64,000 nt of DNA from Puccinellia tenuiflora (lineage: Eukaryota > Streptophyta > Magnoliopsida > Poales > Poaceae): NCBI GenBank assembly GCA_012064385.1, contig QRDG01000531.1, forward strand, positions 1,191,331 to 1,255,330, written 5' to 3'. Position 1 is the stretch's first letter. The number at the start of each line of letters is the position of its first letter. This document shows, piece after piece, positions 43,129 to 53,773 of this stretch. Below the pieces are notes generated by a model, which saw only the letters and a list, made by a program, of their open reading frames with translations, searched no databases and was not told where the DNA came from. The translations under genes were made by a program, and so were the position numbers.

Positions 43129-44425
43129 ATGTCGTCTAGGGATTTAGTGCACAATTCCTTATTTATATTCAATGGCACAAATTTTAATGTTTGGAAAACT
43201 CATTTGCTTAGTCACTTACGGGTCTTGGACCCCAATATTGAGTGTATCTTAGATATAGGTTTTTCTCCTCCAAAGGACTACGAAAGTACGACTTTAGAGG
43301 ATGAGAAAAATTTATATCTAGATGCTCTAGCATCTAATGAGTTTTGCAAATTTGTGAGTGTTGTAGTTTTTGAGTCAATCATGCCTCTCCAGGACACTCA
43401 TGAATTATGGACAAAGCTTCAAGACAAATACGGCAAGTCCAACACTATTGAGGATGATTTCTCTCCCTCCACCTCCGGCCGTGACGAGCTCTCGTCTTCG
43501 TCTACTTCACCAAAATGTGGTAAGCCACAAACCAATGTAATGGTGAGTAGTGATAGGCTTTACAATATTGATAGTGAGCTCTTTTATGATGATCTTCTGT
43601 CTCTATCTTGTTGCAATGCCTCATCTTTGGACTTAAACTCTTCTAGCACTCCAAATGTCATACATGCTAGTGTTGATAGTCCTCGCATACCATCCAAAAA
43701 TTGCTTAGACAAATCTAATGATGATATGCTTGCTTTATCTTGTTTCAATGATAAAAAATGCTTGTGTTCCCTCTAACTCTTGCATGAATATTAATGTAGA
43801 GGAAACCCAATTAATTGTGGAACAAGATTTGAACTTGAGTAGTTCAAAAATTAATTATTCTTCTTCATCCACCTCTGATTGTCTTATGGCTAAATCTTCT
43901 TCTAGTAATGACAATGATGATAATAATGATAATGATAATAATGATGAAGAAGATGATATGGAAAAAGTTAATGCCCTTCTTCAAAATAAAGGTCTAATGA
44001 TTCTTAAAGCCCTTCCTAGCAATAAAAGTGCCCAAGCTAACCTCTTTGAAATCATGAGCACTCTTATTGAGCGTGGGGAAACTATTGAGGCCTTGGAAGC
44101 AAGCCTTGAAGAAAAGGGTAAGATCGAAAGAGATGATGCTATGGAGAAAGCATCGTTAGAAGATGCTCTTGAGGAGGAGCAAGAGACTCGTGCTTCTCTT
44201 GAGGAGAAACTAGATTCTATCGAGGAGTCTCATAATGAAATAATTGCTAAAATCATTAAAGAACGTGACCATGCCATTGCTAAATATAAGGTCACGAAAA
44301 ATGAAAATGCTAGATTAAATGAAGAGCTTGCTAAGATTTCTTCTTCCATCCCTAATGTCAATGATGCTTATGCTACTAACTCAATTTCTTGTGAACCACT
44401 ATGTCGAAGGAGAATGTTGAGCTAA
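43129..44425 (+). pseudogene. Gag-like gene of element A, frameshifted and truncated
   Basis: From ATG 43129 (MSSRDLVHNSLFIFNGTNF) the N-terminal part resembles copia-type gag (NFNVWKTHLLSHL..., ALASNEFCKFVSVVVFESI, HELWTKLQDKYG). It is followed by a Ser/Asp/Asn-rich linker and a long Glu/Lys coiled coil (LEEKLDSIEESHNEIIAKIIKERDHA). One additional A near 43757 shifts the frame relative to element B. The gene is cut by LTR-B before the zinc knuckle. It would package RNA in a virus-like particle if intact, as is known for gag in general. Confidence 0.8.
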
Positions 44426-46781
44426 TGAAAGTGCATGGTTGATCCCATGTATGGTTTTGGTAATTAATGACAATCTCTATGGACTAATGTTTGCATTGAG
44501 CTAATTGTAGGAGTGTCCATTTGTGTTGCTTGATCTCCATTTGTTGGAATCAAGGTTAAGGGAAGAAAAGATTTGTGTTGATCAAGGCTAAGTGCGGGAT
44601 GATCGACTCTCAAGTCCAAGTGAAGATATGCCGAAGAGTGCTTTCCCCATCTTGGTGTATGGGGGAGCGTCAAGTGAATCTTCACCAAGCAAGGCGCAAT
44701 CAAGAAAGGTGGTTCGTCCTGAGGAGATGAAGATCGTCCTCATCAAGCTCAAGTGGATTAATGCGCAAGGCAAATGTATGATCTTGATAGGGTTTCTATT
44801 TTACCGGTCTCATGATGTGTAGTGAGAGACTGGGTTATAGGATAGATAGCCGTACTATCAAGAGGGGCTCTCGACCGAGTAAATGGATCGTATCGTTCGT
44901 GGAGAGCTCAACCCTTTGCATCCTTAAAATCATCTTCATTGGTTCTTAGTTGACTCTTATCGTGGTGTGGTCTTGGTGCTTGTCGTGCTTGTCATGACAA
45001 GGCTAAGATCACCAAAAACGGTTTTCTTATGCGTCTTTCGGTATTGGAGATTTTTCCGGTTCATCTGTTTGGAAGGTTTCACCTTTCCAACCCTTTGCAA
45101 AATCTCCTTTGCTTGTTTGCCATTCTCAAAGGTTGCTTTTGTCGTCCTCTTTCCAACAAAATTGGTTTTACTCAATTCGGACTTCATTTGCAAAAGAGAC
45201 GTTTTTCGGTTTGCGAAAAAGAGCTTTTTAAACGTTCCCCATTTGGTTTTACAATATATTGTTGGACCATGATGTTCCTCTGCATAATCTTGTTGTGCTC
45301 ATTGTGATGATTCCAACGAGTCCAAGATTATCGAAAACGGAGTCCATTTGCAAAAGATATGGGTTTCTGTTTTTACTGTTGGAACTACCCCGGAGAGGGC
45401 CCGGAATCTTCGGCCCACCGGAATCTCCGGCCCCCCTGATTTCGCTGCCGTTTTGTGTTTGCTGTGGTGCGCCACTGTATAGGGGTCCGGAGTTCCCCCG
45501 GAGATGGACCGGAGTCTCCGGCCCGAGGACCTGGTATCTCCGGCCCTCATTCTTTCTCAGCCCATTTGCATCTGTGTGGTGCGCCTCTGGATAGGGGTCC
45601 GGAGCCCCCCCGGAGGGTGCACGGAGTCTCCGGCCCCAAGGACCGGAATCTCCGGCCTCCCCGATGACCCAGCAGGCCGGAGTTTCCGGTCACTTGGTCC
45701 GGAGTCTCCGGTCTGGACAGTGTCCAACGGCTAGTTTTTGGGGGAGGCTATAAAAAGCCTCCTCCCCCCCCCCCCCCAAAACCTGGTTACACACACCTTG
45801 CTCACTTGTTCTTACTCTTCCCCTTTGTTCTAATCCTTGTGAGCTTGATTCCTCTCTTCCCCTCCAATGATTCTTGCCCAAGTTTAGGGTTTCAAGAGAG
45901 GAGATCTAGATCTACCATTCCACCAATCAAAATCTCCTCTATGTGAGGGGAACCTTGTGGATCTAGATTTGGGGTTGCTTTGTGTTCATCCCCTTTGTTC
46001 TTCCTCTCTTATTCCCTCCATAGCATTAGTTGCTTTGGTTGGAATTTGAGAGTGAAGGATTTGAGCACTTTGTGTGCTCTTGCCTTTTTGCATTTGTTGC
46101 ATTGGGTGGCTCTCTCCACGGTGATACGTGAAGTTGAAGGTTGAGAAGCTTGTTACTCTTGGGTTCATTGTGTCCAAGAGCTTGTTGCCTCTTGGGTGCA
46201 TTGTGTAGCCTAGACGGTTGGAGGTGCCGCGAAGACTTCAAGTTGTGAAGCTTCGGCACGAGTTTGGGAGCCTCAAATTGAGTTGTGGGTGTGTGCCCCA
46301 AGGAGAAGTTGTAAAGGGCTCCGGAATCCGCCCCGAAGGATTCCGATAGTGGAAGGTGAACCAATCCTTTGGGTGAGGTTCATCGGAGAATAGGGTGAGG
46401 CCTTTGTGGCATCTTGAGTAGGCCTCTTGTGGCGAGCTCACACCCCTCCAACGAGACGTACTCCCTTAACAAGGAGGAACTCGGGAATACATCCTCGTCT
46501 CCGCGTGCCTCGTTTATTTCTATACCCGAGCTTTACTTATGCAATTTACATTGTGATAGCCTTCGTGCTTGAAGTTCATATCTAGCTATCCCCTTGTTGC
46601 TTAATTTGCTTAGCATAAGTTGTTGGTGCACATAGGTGAGCCTAGTAATTAGGTTGTTGGCTTGTTAATTTAAACACATAGTTTTATTCCGCAATTATCA
46701 AGCCCCTAATTAGAAAAAGTGTTAATCGCCTATTCACCCCCCCCCCTCTAGGCGACATCTCGGGCATAGTTTGTTCTTTCA
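44426..46781 (+). repeat. LTR of element B, 2356 bp
   Basis: TGAAAGTGCATGG...TTCTTTCA with the inverted tips TGAAAG/CTTTCA. It contains clustered CCGGARTCTCCGG words (45390-45715), a C-run, a TATA box at 45749, and the leader TTACACACACCTTGCTCA. It is single-copy for the block that is triplicated in LTR-A. Confidence 0.8.
45749..45756 (+). promoter_or_regulatory. TATA box of LTR-B
   Basis: TATAAAAA in GGGAGGCTATAAAAAGCCTCC, which is itself a short palindrome (GGAGGCT...AGCCTCC). Confidence 0.65.
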
Positions 46782-46783
46782 AT

Positions 46784-46795
46784 TGGTATCAGAGC
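46784..46795 (+). other. Primer-binding site of element B
   Basis: TGGTATCAGAGC after the LTR terminus CTTTCA and AT; methionine initiator tRNA type. Confidence 0.85.
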
Positions 46796-46835
46796 CTCGT
46801 CTCTCTTGTTTGGCTTTACCGCCTAGAGAGTAAAG

Positions 46836-49115
46836 ATGTCGTCTAGGGATTTAGTGCACAATCCCTTGTTTAGATTTAATGGCACAAATTTTAATGTTTG
46901 GAAACTCATATGCTTAGACACTTATGGGTCTTGGACCCCAATATTGAGCGTATCTTAGATATAGGTTTTTCTCCTCCAAAGGATTGCGAAAGTAAGACTT
47001 TAGAGGATGAGAAAAACATATATCTAGATGCTCTAGCATCTAACGAGTTTTGCAAGTTTGTGAGTGTAGTTGTGTTTGAGTCAATCATGCCTCTCCGGGA
47101 TGCTCATGAGCTATGGACCAAGCTTAAAGATAAATATGGAGTGTCCAACTCTATTGAGGATGATTGTTCTCCCTCCACCTCCGGCCGTGACGAGTTCTCG
47201 TCTTCATCTACTTCACCAAAATGTGGTAAGCCACAAACTAATGTGATGGTGAGTAGTGATGGGTTTTGCAATTTGGATAGTGAGCTCATTGTTGATGATC
47301 ATTTATCGCTATCTTGTTGCAATGCTTCATCTTTGGACCGAAACACTCATAGCACTATAAATGATTTACATGCTAGTGTTGATAGTCCTCGCATATCTTC
47401 TAAAAATTGCTTGGATAAATCTCTTTATGATATGCTTGCTTCATCTTGTTCCAATGATAAAAATGCTTGTGTTCCCTCTAACTCTTGCATGAATATTAAT
47501 GTAGAGGAAACTCAATTAATTGTGGAACAAGATTTGAACTTGAGTAGTTCAAAAACTAATTATACTTCTTCATCCACCCTTCATTGCCTTATGGCTAAAT
47601 CTTCTTCTAGCAATGATAATAATATTGATGATAATGATGATGATAATAATGATGAAGAAGATGATATTGAAAAGGTTAATGCTAGGCTTCAAAATAAAGG
47701 TCTAATGATTCTTAAAGCCCTTCCTAGCAATAAAAGTGCCCAAGCTAATCTCTTTGAAATCATGAGCACCCTAATTGAAGGTGGGGAATCTATTGAGTCT
47801 TTGGAAGCAAGCCTTGAAGAAAAGGGTAAGATTGAAAGAGATTATGCTATGGAGAAAGCATCATTTAGAAGATGCTCTTGAGGAAGAGCATGAGACTCGT
47901 GCTTCTCTAGAGGAGAAACTAAATTCTATCAAGGAGTCTCATAATGAAATAATTGCAAAAATCATTAAGGAACGTGACCATGCTCATGCTAAATATAAAG
48001 TCACGAAAAAGGAAAATGCTAGATTGAATGAAGAGCTTGCTAAGCTTTCCTCTTCCATTCCTAATGTTAATGATGCTTGTGCTACTAACTCCATGTCTTG
48101 TGAAGCATCTACTTTGAAGGAGAATGTTGATCTAAGGGCTCAACTTGAGTTGCTAACTAGCAAGTATAGGGAGTTGGAAGAAAGTCATAAAAATCTATTT
48201 AGCTCTAATGATGATCTTCTAGCATCCTATGCTAGTCTTAAGTTAGCTCATGAGTCCATCACTACAAAGGTAACATCTAGTGAGCCTCATGTGGACAATA
48301 GCACAACCATAACTAAAAATGCTATATTGCCATGTGCTAGTAGTTCATCCACTAAAAATATTGGTACACCTTGTGATGAATTACTTGTTTTGCCTTGTTG
48401 TCATTGCAATGAAGCCTCTACTTCCTCTAGTGCATTTGTTGTCACTAACCATGTAGAGCAACTAAAAGACCTCAAGGCCCAAGCCACTTCTTTGAAGAAA
48501 GGCTTGGAAAAGCGTCATGAGGGGAAGAGTGCAGTTGACAACATGTTGAGTGTGCAACAATCCCCAAATGACAAGAGTGTACTTGGATTCAACTCCAACA
48601 ACAAGAACAAGTCCAAGGTCGAGAAGAAGAAGAAGGGCCAAGTTCAAATGAAGAATCCGGCCAAGATCACTTGCTTCAAATACAAGCTAGAAGGGCACCA
48701 CGTTCGAGATTTCCCAATGAAGAAGAAGAAGAAGCCCCTTAGTGAGAAGCAACTAGGGAAGCGGCCTCTTGTTCAATCTCGTGCTCAACCACGTGTTGAA
48801 CAAAGGCCACCTTCTAAGAAGACTCAAGTCAATGCTTCTCAAGTTGAGGAGCCGATTAAGAAGAAGAAGAGTCAGTGTTGCTATCTTTGTCGTGGCAAAG
48901 GTCACTTTGCTTCTTCATGCACTAACGGTACTTCATCCAACCCTATCATAATTGATGATATTTATTCTCTTGGGAAGGATAGAAGTGGCAATGTGTTTGC
49001 CAAGTATGTGGGAGCTCAAAGTGGTGGCAAGAAAAGCACCATTTGGGTTCCCAAGCCTATTGTGACTAACCTCTTAGGACCCAACTTGGTTGGGTACCAA
49101 CAAGCTTTAGCTTGA
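46836..49115 (+). pseudogene. Gag-like gene of element B with zinc knuckles, two frameshifts
   Basis: ATG 46836; one A is lost near 46904 and one T gained near 47866 relative to element A, otherwise open to TGA at 49113-49115. Domains: copia-type gag N-terminus, acidic linker (SSSNDNNIDDNDDDNNDEEDD), coiled coil (47790-48250), basic segment, then two CCHC zinc knuckles. The second is intact (CYLCRGKGHFASSC, CX2CX4HX4C, about 48880-48920); the first (CFKYKLEGHHVRDF) has Tyr and Phe where the second and fourth metal ligands should be. The frame ends STIWVPKPIVTNLLG... without protease or pol. The two shifts mean it is not translated as one protein. Confidence 0.85.
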
Positions 49116-51950
49116 TCAATAGGTGTTTATGGAGGACATTGGAGACTCGGCTACGTTTGAAGAATTAAGGGATCTTCATGGTTTTATTTCATCAAGCCAA
49201 GTCAATTGGATTATCACATATCTATCTCATATCCAATGCTTCCTACTAGCGGTAACTTGTATTTAATTCATATATACATTGAAAGTTGCTTGCTCCCTTG
49301 CATGTGTTAGTTTTGTTCCTAGCATGTGCTTGTATATGATATGCTTCTCTCTTACTTGTCTTGTTATTCAAGGCTGTGTATGATAGTTGTATATCATGTA
49401 TGTGTAATGTGTGTGTTGAGCTTTATTGAATCTTGTGTGGATTTCATTTGGCTCTTTTGAGATATTAATGGACTATCCCATTTTGGGGGAGTGATGTGCT
49501 TTGTTCACTTCACAAACCTAAAAATGTGTGTACATGAGACACACACCACCTAGTATTGATATTTCAATATTATCTAGCTACTATGTGGTATGTCATATTC
49601 ATGAGAAATTCAAATTCTACAAGGTCCATTAATTTCTCTAGTTGGTTTTATTTGCCTCTTGTTTAAAAATAAAATGAATCTTCACATTATGGGGGAGTAA
49701 TAAGCTATGTGCATATTACAATCCCATAAAAATGTGAACATTTGAGGTTTGCCACTTAGATTTGATATTGTACATTATCTATTTCCTATGTGGCAGTTTG
49801 CTCAAACAAGTTCCAATTTTCCTTTGTGGTTGTCTTTTGGCTCTTGTTTGGGTGAGTTTGCTTGGTGTGGTTTTTCTCTAATATGTATTCCATATATTTT
49901 GTGAGAAACCATTTGTTTCATCTCATTTTAACCATGGCTTTGCCGGTTGGTTTGAATAGTTGAAACTACCAACAAACCTTTTTCAAAATATGGCGTTTAA
50001 ATTCTTACCTCTTGCCATATGCTTTTTGTTGTGAAGTTGGTCTTGAACATCATTCCTATATACCACCGAGAAATATCTCCATATACTCGTTGTCCATGAC
50101 AAGTGATTCTAGTAATTGTGGTGGATTTTGTAGACCATCTTCACATTGGCTCTTGCGTTGATTTGCTTTATCTATTGCCTTCCTTGCCTTTTGAATAGAT
50201 CCTAGTTTTCAATTGGTAGTGTTTAGTGTTGTAAATAAAATATGGAGAGTAATGATCCCTTGTGCATGCATTTTATATTCAAATGCAAATATCAAAGATA
50301 ATGCATGAATATTGGGGGACCATTCCTTTTTATTTAGAACACTAACCTATCTATCAATTTTTGATCCTTTCAATTGGCATTTGATTATTTATCTTGTTTT
50401 GTACCTTCAATTGGTATTAATTGGAATTTAATATCTCCGCCATAGATATTTGTTCCAATTGATATTTATTGTGGGAGTCTTGATACATTTTTGCTTTATT
50501 TTCCTTTACTTGATTTCGGTCAAGTATCACTCTCTTCTTGGTATCTTTTCTCCTAAATTGATATTTGTTGTTTTAATTGGTATCTTATTTTCAATTGGTT
50601 TCTTATCGATCATTTGTTGCTTTGATTTGATTCCTTTTGATATCACACCTCATGTGTTGATGTGTTTTGGAATCAATCATATGGTGATTTGATTTCTCCT
50701 AATTCATGTGTTGATTTGGATTTTGATATAATTTGGACAACAATTTCTTGTCACACCTTGGTGTGCTTTATTGGTTTACTTGGTGTTTTTGTCCAATTTG
50801 TATCTCTTTTGGTTCTTGAAAGGCTTTGTATGTATATCCTTTAAATTATATATTTTGGCATGCTTGTCTTTCTAGTTCTAATATATAGGGGATACTCCAC
50901 CGAATCCTAAATCGGCTAAGTTGTGCATGAAATTCAATTTCATATCTATATGCACATATTTATGTGGAGTGTTTCCTATAAATTATAGTTTATCTAACTA
51001 CTATGGGACCCAATGAGTTTGGGAACCATTTTGTACTCTAATTTTGTTTTAGGTACAATGGAGATGCATTGGATGCTTGCCTCATTCATAAGGAAGGTGT
51101 TCTCACCAAGTGATTGTCGGAGTCAAGCTTTGATGTCAAACTAACTCTCTTCATCTTCTTCACCAATGTCATCCCGGTAACAAGTATCTATCCCATGCAT
51201 ACTTTTCTAGTTCCAACCTTGTGTAGGTTATCTCTTGGCATGAAAGCTCTTATGTGCAATTGTTGTGGTTTTGGCCTTTTCCTTCACTTAATATATCTTT
51301 GTGATATGTGTGATGAATTTGCAAAAACCTTTTCTTCAATTGATATTATTTCCTTGTGATACTTGTTGCCTAACTCAAAACATCTCCACTATCTCTTGTT
51401 CCCTTAGTGATATGTGTGATGCATTCCATATATTTGAAGTTCATTTATATACAATGAGATAAATTTGAGCTATGTGCTATGCTTTAAGCAACAATCTCGT
51501 TTGTATATTTATGACTTCCTTTTGGATACCTTGTTCTCTTTTTCCCGAACCATTTCGTATGTATATGTTTCTTTGCGGATGTATATCTTCAATGGTTTGT
51601 CTAATTAGAAACCTATACATATGAGAGAGGTCATCTTTTAGTTGGTATCCTTTTTCCTCGAGCCACCTTGTTTTTCATCTATAATTCGTTGGTGGTTCCA
51701 AATGTGTCTCATGAGTGCTTGTCTTATTTTTTATTGGTATCTTTACACTCATGTATTTGTTGGATCTTTTGACTTCATGATTACCATGGTGAGCATGTTG
51801 AATTTTATTGGCTAAATGCTCTCACTAGCTTTTGGCATTTTCAATTGGTTTTAGTTTCCAATTGGTATCCCTAAGCATGTGAACATATTTCTTTAAAAGA
51901 TCCTTTTATTTCGGTTGGGCCTATCTTATGATGAATCTTATATTTACTAA
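49116..51950 (+). other. Non-coding interior of element B
   Basis: It holds two diverged copies of a roughly 200-bp unit beginning TGGGGGAGT (about 49486 and 49688), then a long T-rich region scattered with TTCAATTGGTATC-like words (50208, 50368, 50407, 50452, 50572, 51335, 51640, 51740, 51838 and others). No ORF above about 90 codons and none recognisable. It may be the decayed remains of pol and 3' untranslated sequence. Confidence 0.5.
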
Positions 51951-53768
51951 TTGGAGGCACCGTACGAGCCTCCACGTTAATTTTGGAGGTTGAAAATTTG
52001 GTCCATCCAATCAACCAACGATCTAAACATCAGCCGTTGGATATAATGACAGCTCTGCGGTCCTGCTCGACTCGCGTGAGTTCGACTCTCCACTTCCGAT
52101 CTCCTTCCGTAAAAAAGGAAGAATAAAATATTAATAAATCTAATCGTCTCCTCCTGTCTTCAGTTGATTCGATCATAAGTACAAAGGCAGCGAAGATTTC
52201 TCCGACTTCCCATGCTCAATCGCCGCCACGCGCGGCAGTATGCTGGACTGCAGCCATGTGCTCGATCTGATCTCTCACTGATCTGTCTTAACTAATTTTC
52301 GTTTGCGGGAATACCTAATACTTTCCCATCTATTCTTATCAGCTTTTCATAAGCTACTCGGTTAACTGATTGGTTGCGTCACAGGTACCTACTAGGCAGC
52401 TGCATCGGCCAATGTCTCTTGGACTGTCAAATTCCATGCAAGGTACGAGGAGCGTGGCTTCATCATCCGGATTTGCACACCACAGCATGCATACAGGTCA
52501 GTATGCTCACGCTTTGTTTATCCCATGATTGAGGCTAATTTATATTTTTACTACACCATGTGGCCTCCGTCGTGTGATAAATGTACAAAAGCATAGAGCT
52601 TTTAGATGCAATTAACTTCACACAATAAAACGTGATGTATGATGTTGAATTATTGATTCACATAACTTCAGATCAACATACGTTGTTCAATATATTCTTA
52701 TGTATATGAACTTATTTACGCATCTAAAAAACATAATCATTTGTGCAACAATTAACTTCACACAATAAAACCTGATGCATCATGTTGATTCAGATCAACA
52801 TAAGTTGTTACATCGAATTTTATGTATCTCGACTTATTCGCACATCTAGAAAAACATAATTATTTGTGCAGTAATATAACAATAAATTCCAGGTATTAGA
52901 GAAACATTAATACATTGTATTTTATTGTATTTGTGTTATTTGAATGATTATGGTTCTTTCAGTTTCATATGGAAGGTTTCACTCGAGCTAATTAGTAGTG
53001 CAATACTGTAGGTTAGGGGCATTAAGCAACAAGAGGACAGAAGAAACTCAGCAATTAGCAATTAAATCACATATTTGACCGATCAAGGTTAGGTTTTCCA
53101 TAGTTGTATTCATGAATTTGAGAATATGTGCGTAGATTAAATATGTGTGTGTGGTGTTTTTTCTTAGATCATGTCGATGCTTCTAAATCTTATACCTATC
53201 TTATGACCATCCCAGTAATGCCACAATGGAATATACCGTCACATATTTAAAAAATAGTGCAACAACGACATTACTAATTATGAATGCGGCATTCATACAA
53301 AAATGAAATGCAATGTAGCAACATTTTTGCTGCAGCTCATCGTAAATAAAGCAAAAAACTATTACCCCAAAACTCAAACATAAAATATCTACAAACTTCT
53401 CTAGATCCGAATGAAGCATGCATAATGAGAGCAATTATACCATCAATTCTTTATTCGGTGTACCCTCATAAGCAAATTAGACAAATGCCACATGCATAAT
53501 TAGAAATGTGCTAATGAGCAGTCTGATGCACACGACTACACACGATAGTGGCTGAACTGGTGAATAATAGTATTAATTCATGATTGTATAAGCCAAATTC
53601 TTTATTGAATTTTGACTAGACATTACGGAATGATGGTATAACCCAAAAGTAAAAATCAAAAGCAACTATTTAGGTGTTTTTGTGGCGTATAAGTTAAAAG
53701 CCAAAAGCAAAAGCTCAACCAAACAGATAGTCTTGAAGAAAGCTGGTGTAGAGACCGAGCACACCGGT
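51951..53768. other. Unassigned AT-rich DNA between elements B and the LARD
   Basis: It starts with the small palindrome GGAGGCACCGTACGAGCCTCC (51951 onward). Around 52370-52500 there is a more balanced stretch with exon-like signals (CACAG|GTACC, ATACAG|GTCAG) but no recognisable protein. A tandem duplication lies at 52609-52873. Bases 53640-53760 have words like AAAAGCCAAAAGCAAAAGCTCAACCAAACAG, which recall hAT-type MITE ends, but I find no pair. No gene. Confidence 0.35.
52609..52873. repeat. Tandem duplication, 140-bp unit
   Basis: CAATTAACTTCACACAATAAAAC occurs at 52609 and 52749, and both copies continue with similar text (GATCAACATA.GTTGTT, TTATGTATNTNGACTTATT.CGCACATCTA, CATAATNATTTGTGCA). 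The second copy has small deletions. Confidence 0.75.
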
Positions 53769-53773
53769 AATTA

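Larger units (their letters stand above)
39779..44425 (+). mobile_element. Element A: gag-only LTR retrotransposon, interrupted by element B
   Basis: LTR 39779-43074 (TGAAAG...CTTTCA), primer site 43077-43088, and a gag-like frame from 43129 that stops at the first base of element B's LTR (44426). The remainder of A is not found after B in this window. No protease, RT or integrase is present. It is very similar to element B, so both belong to one non-autonomous, probably copia-related family; lineage is inferred from the gag type. Confidence 0.75.
44426..51950 (+). mobile_element. Element B: gag-only LTR retrotransposon, no 3' LTR seen
   Basis: LTR 44426-46781, primer site 46784-46795, gag-like gene 46836-49115, then about 2.8 kb of non-coding interior. 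It begins directly in the gag gene of element A, with GCTAA (44421-44425) just before, so it inserted into A. I find no 3' LTR copy; the right limit of about 51950 is where the AATTGG-rich interior ends, and is approximate. No pol genes are present, so replication would depend on a helper. Confidence 0.7.

Noticed and set aside
52370..52510. Small host exon with splice-like borders
   Set aside because: The translation matches nothing I recognise and the borders are common words; not enough to call a gene.
53640..53760. hAT-type MITE end (ACCAAACAG words)
   Set aside because: No second terminus or 8-bp duplication found.
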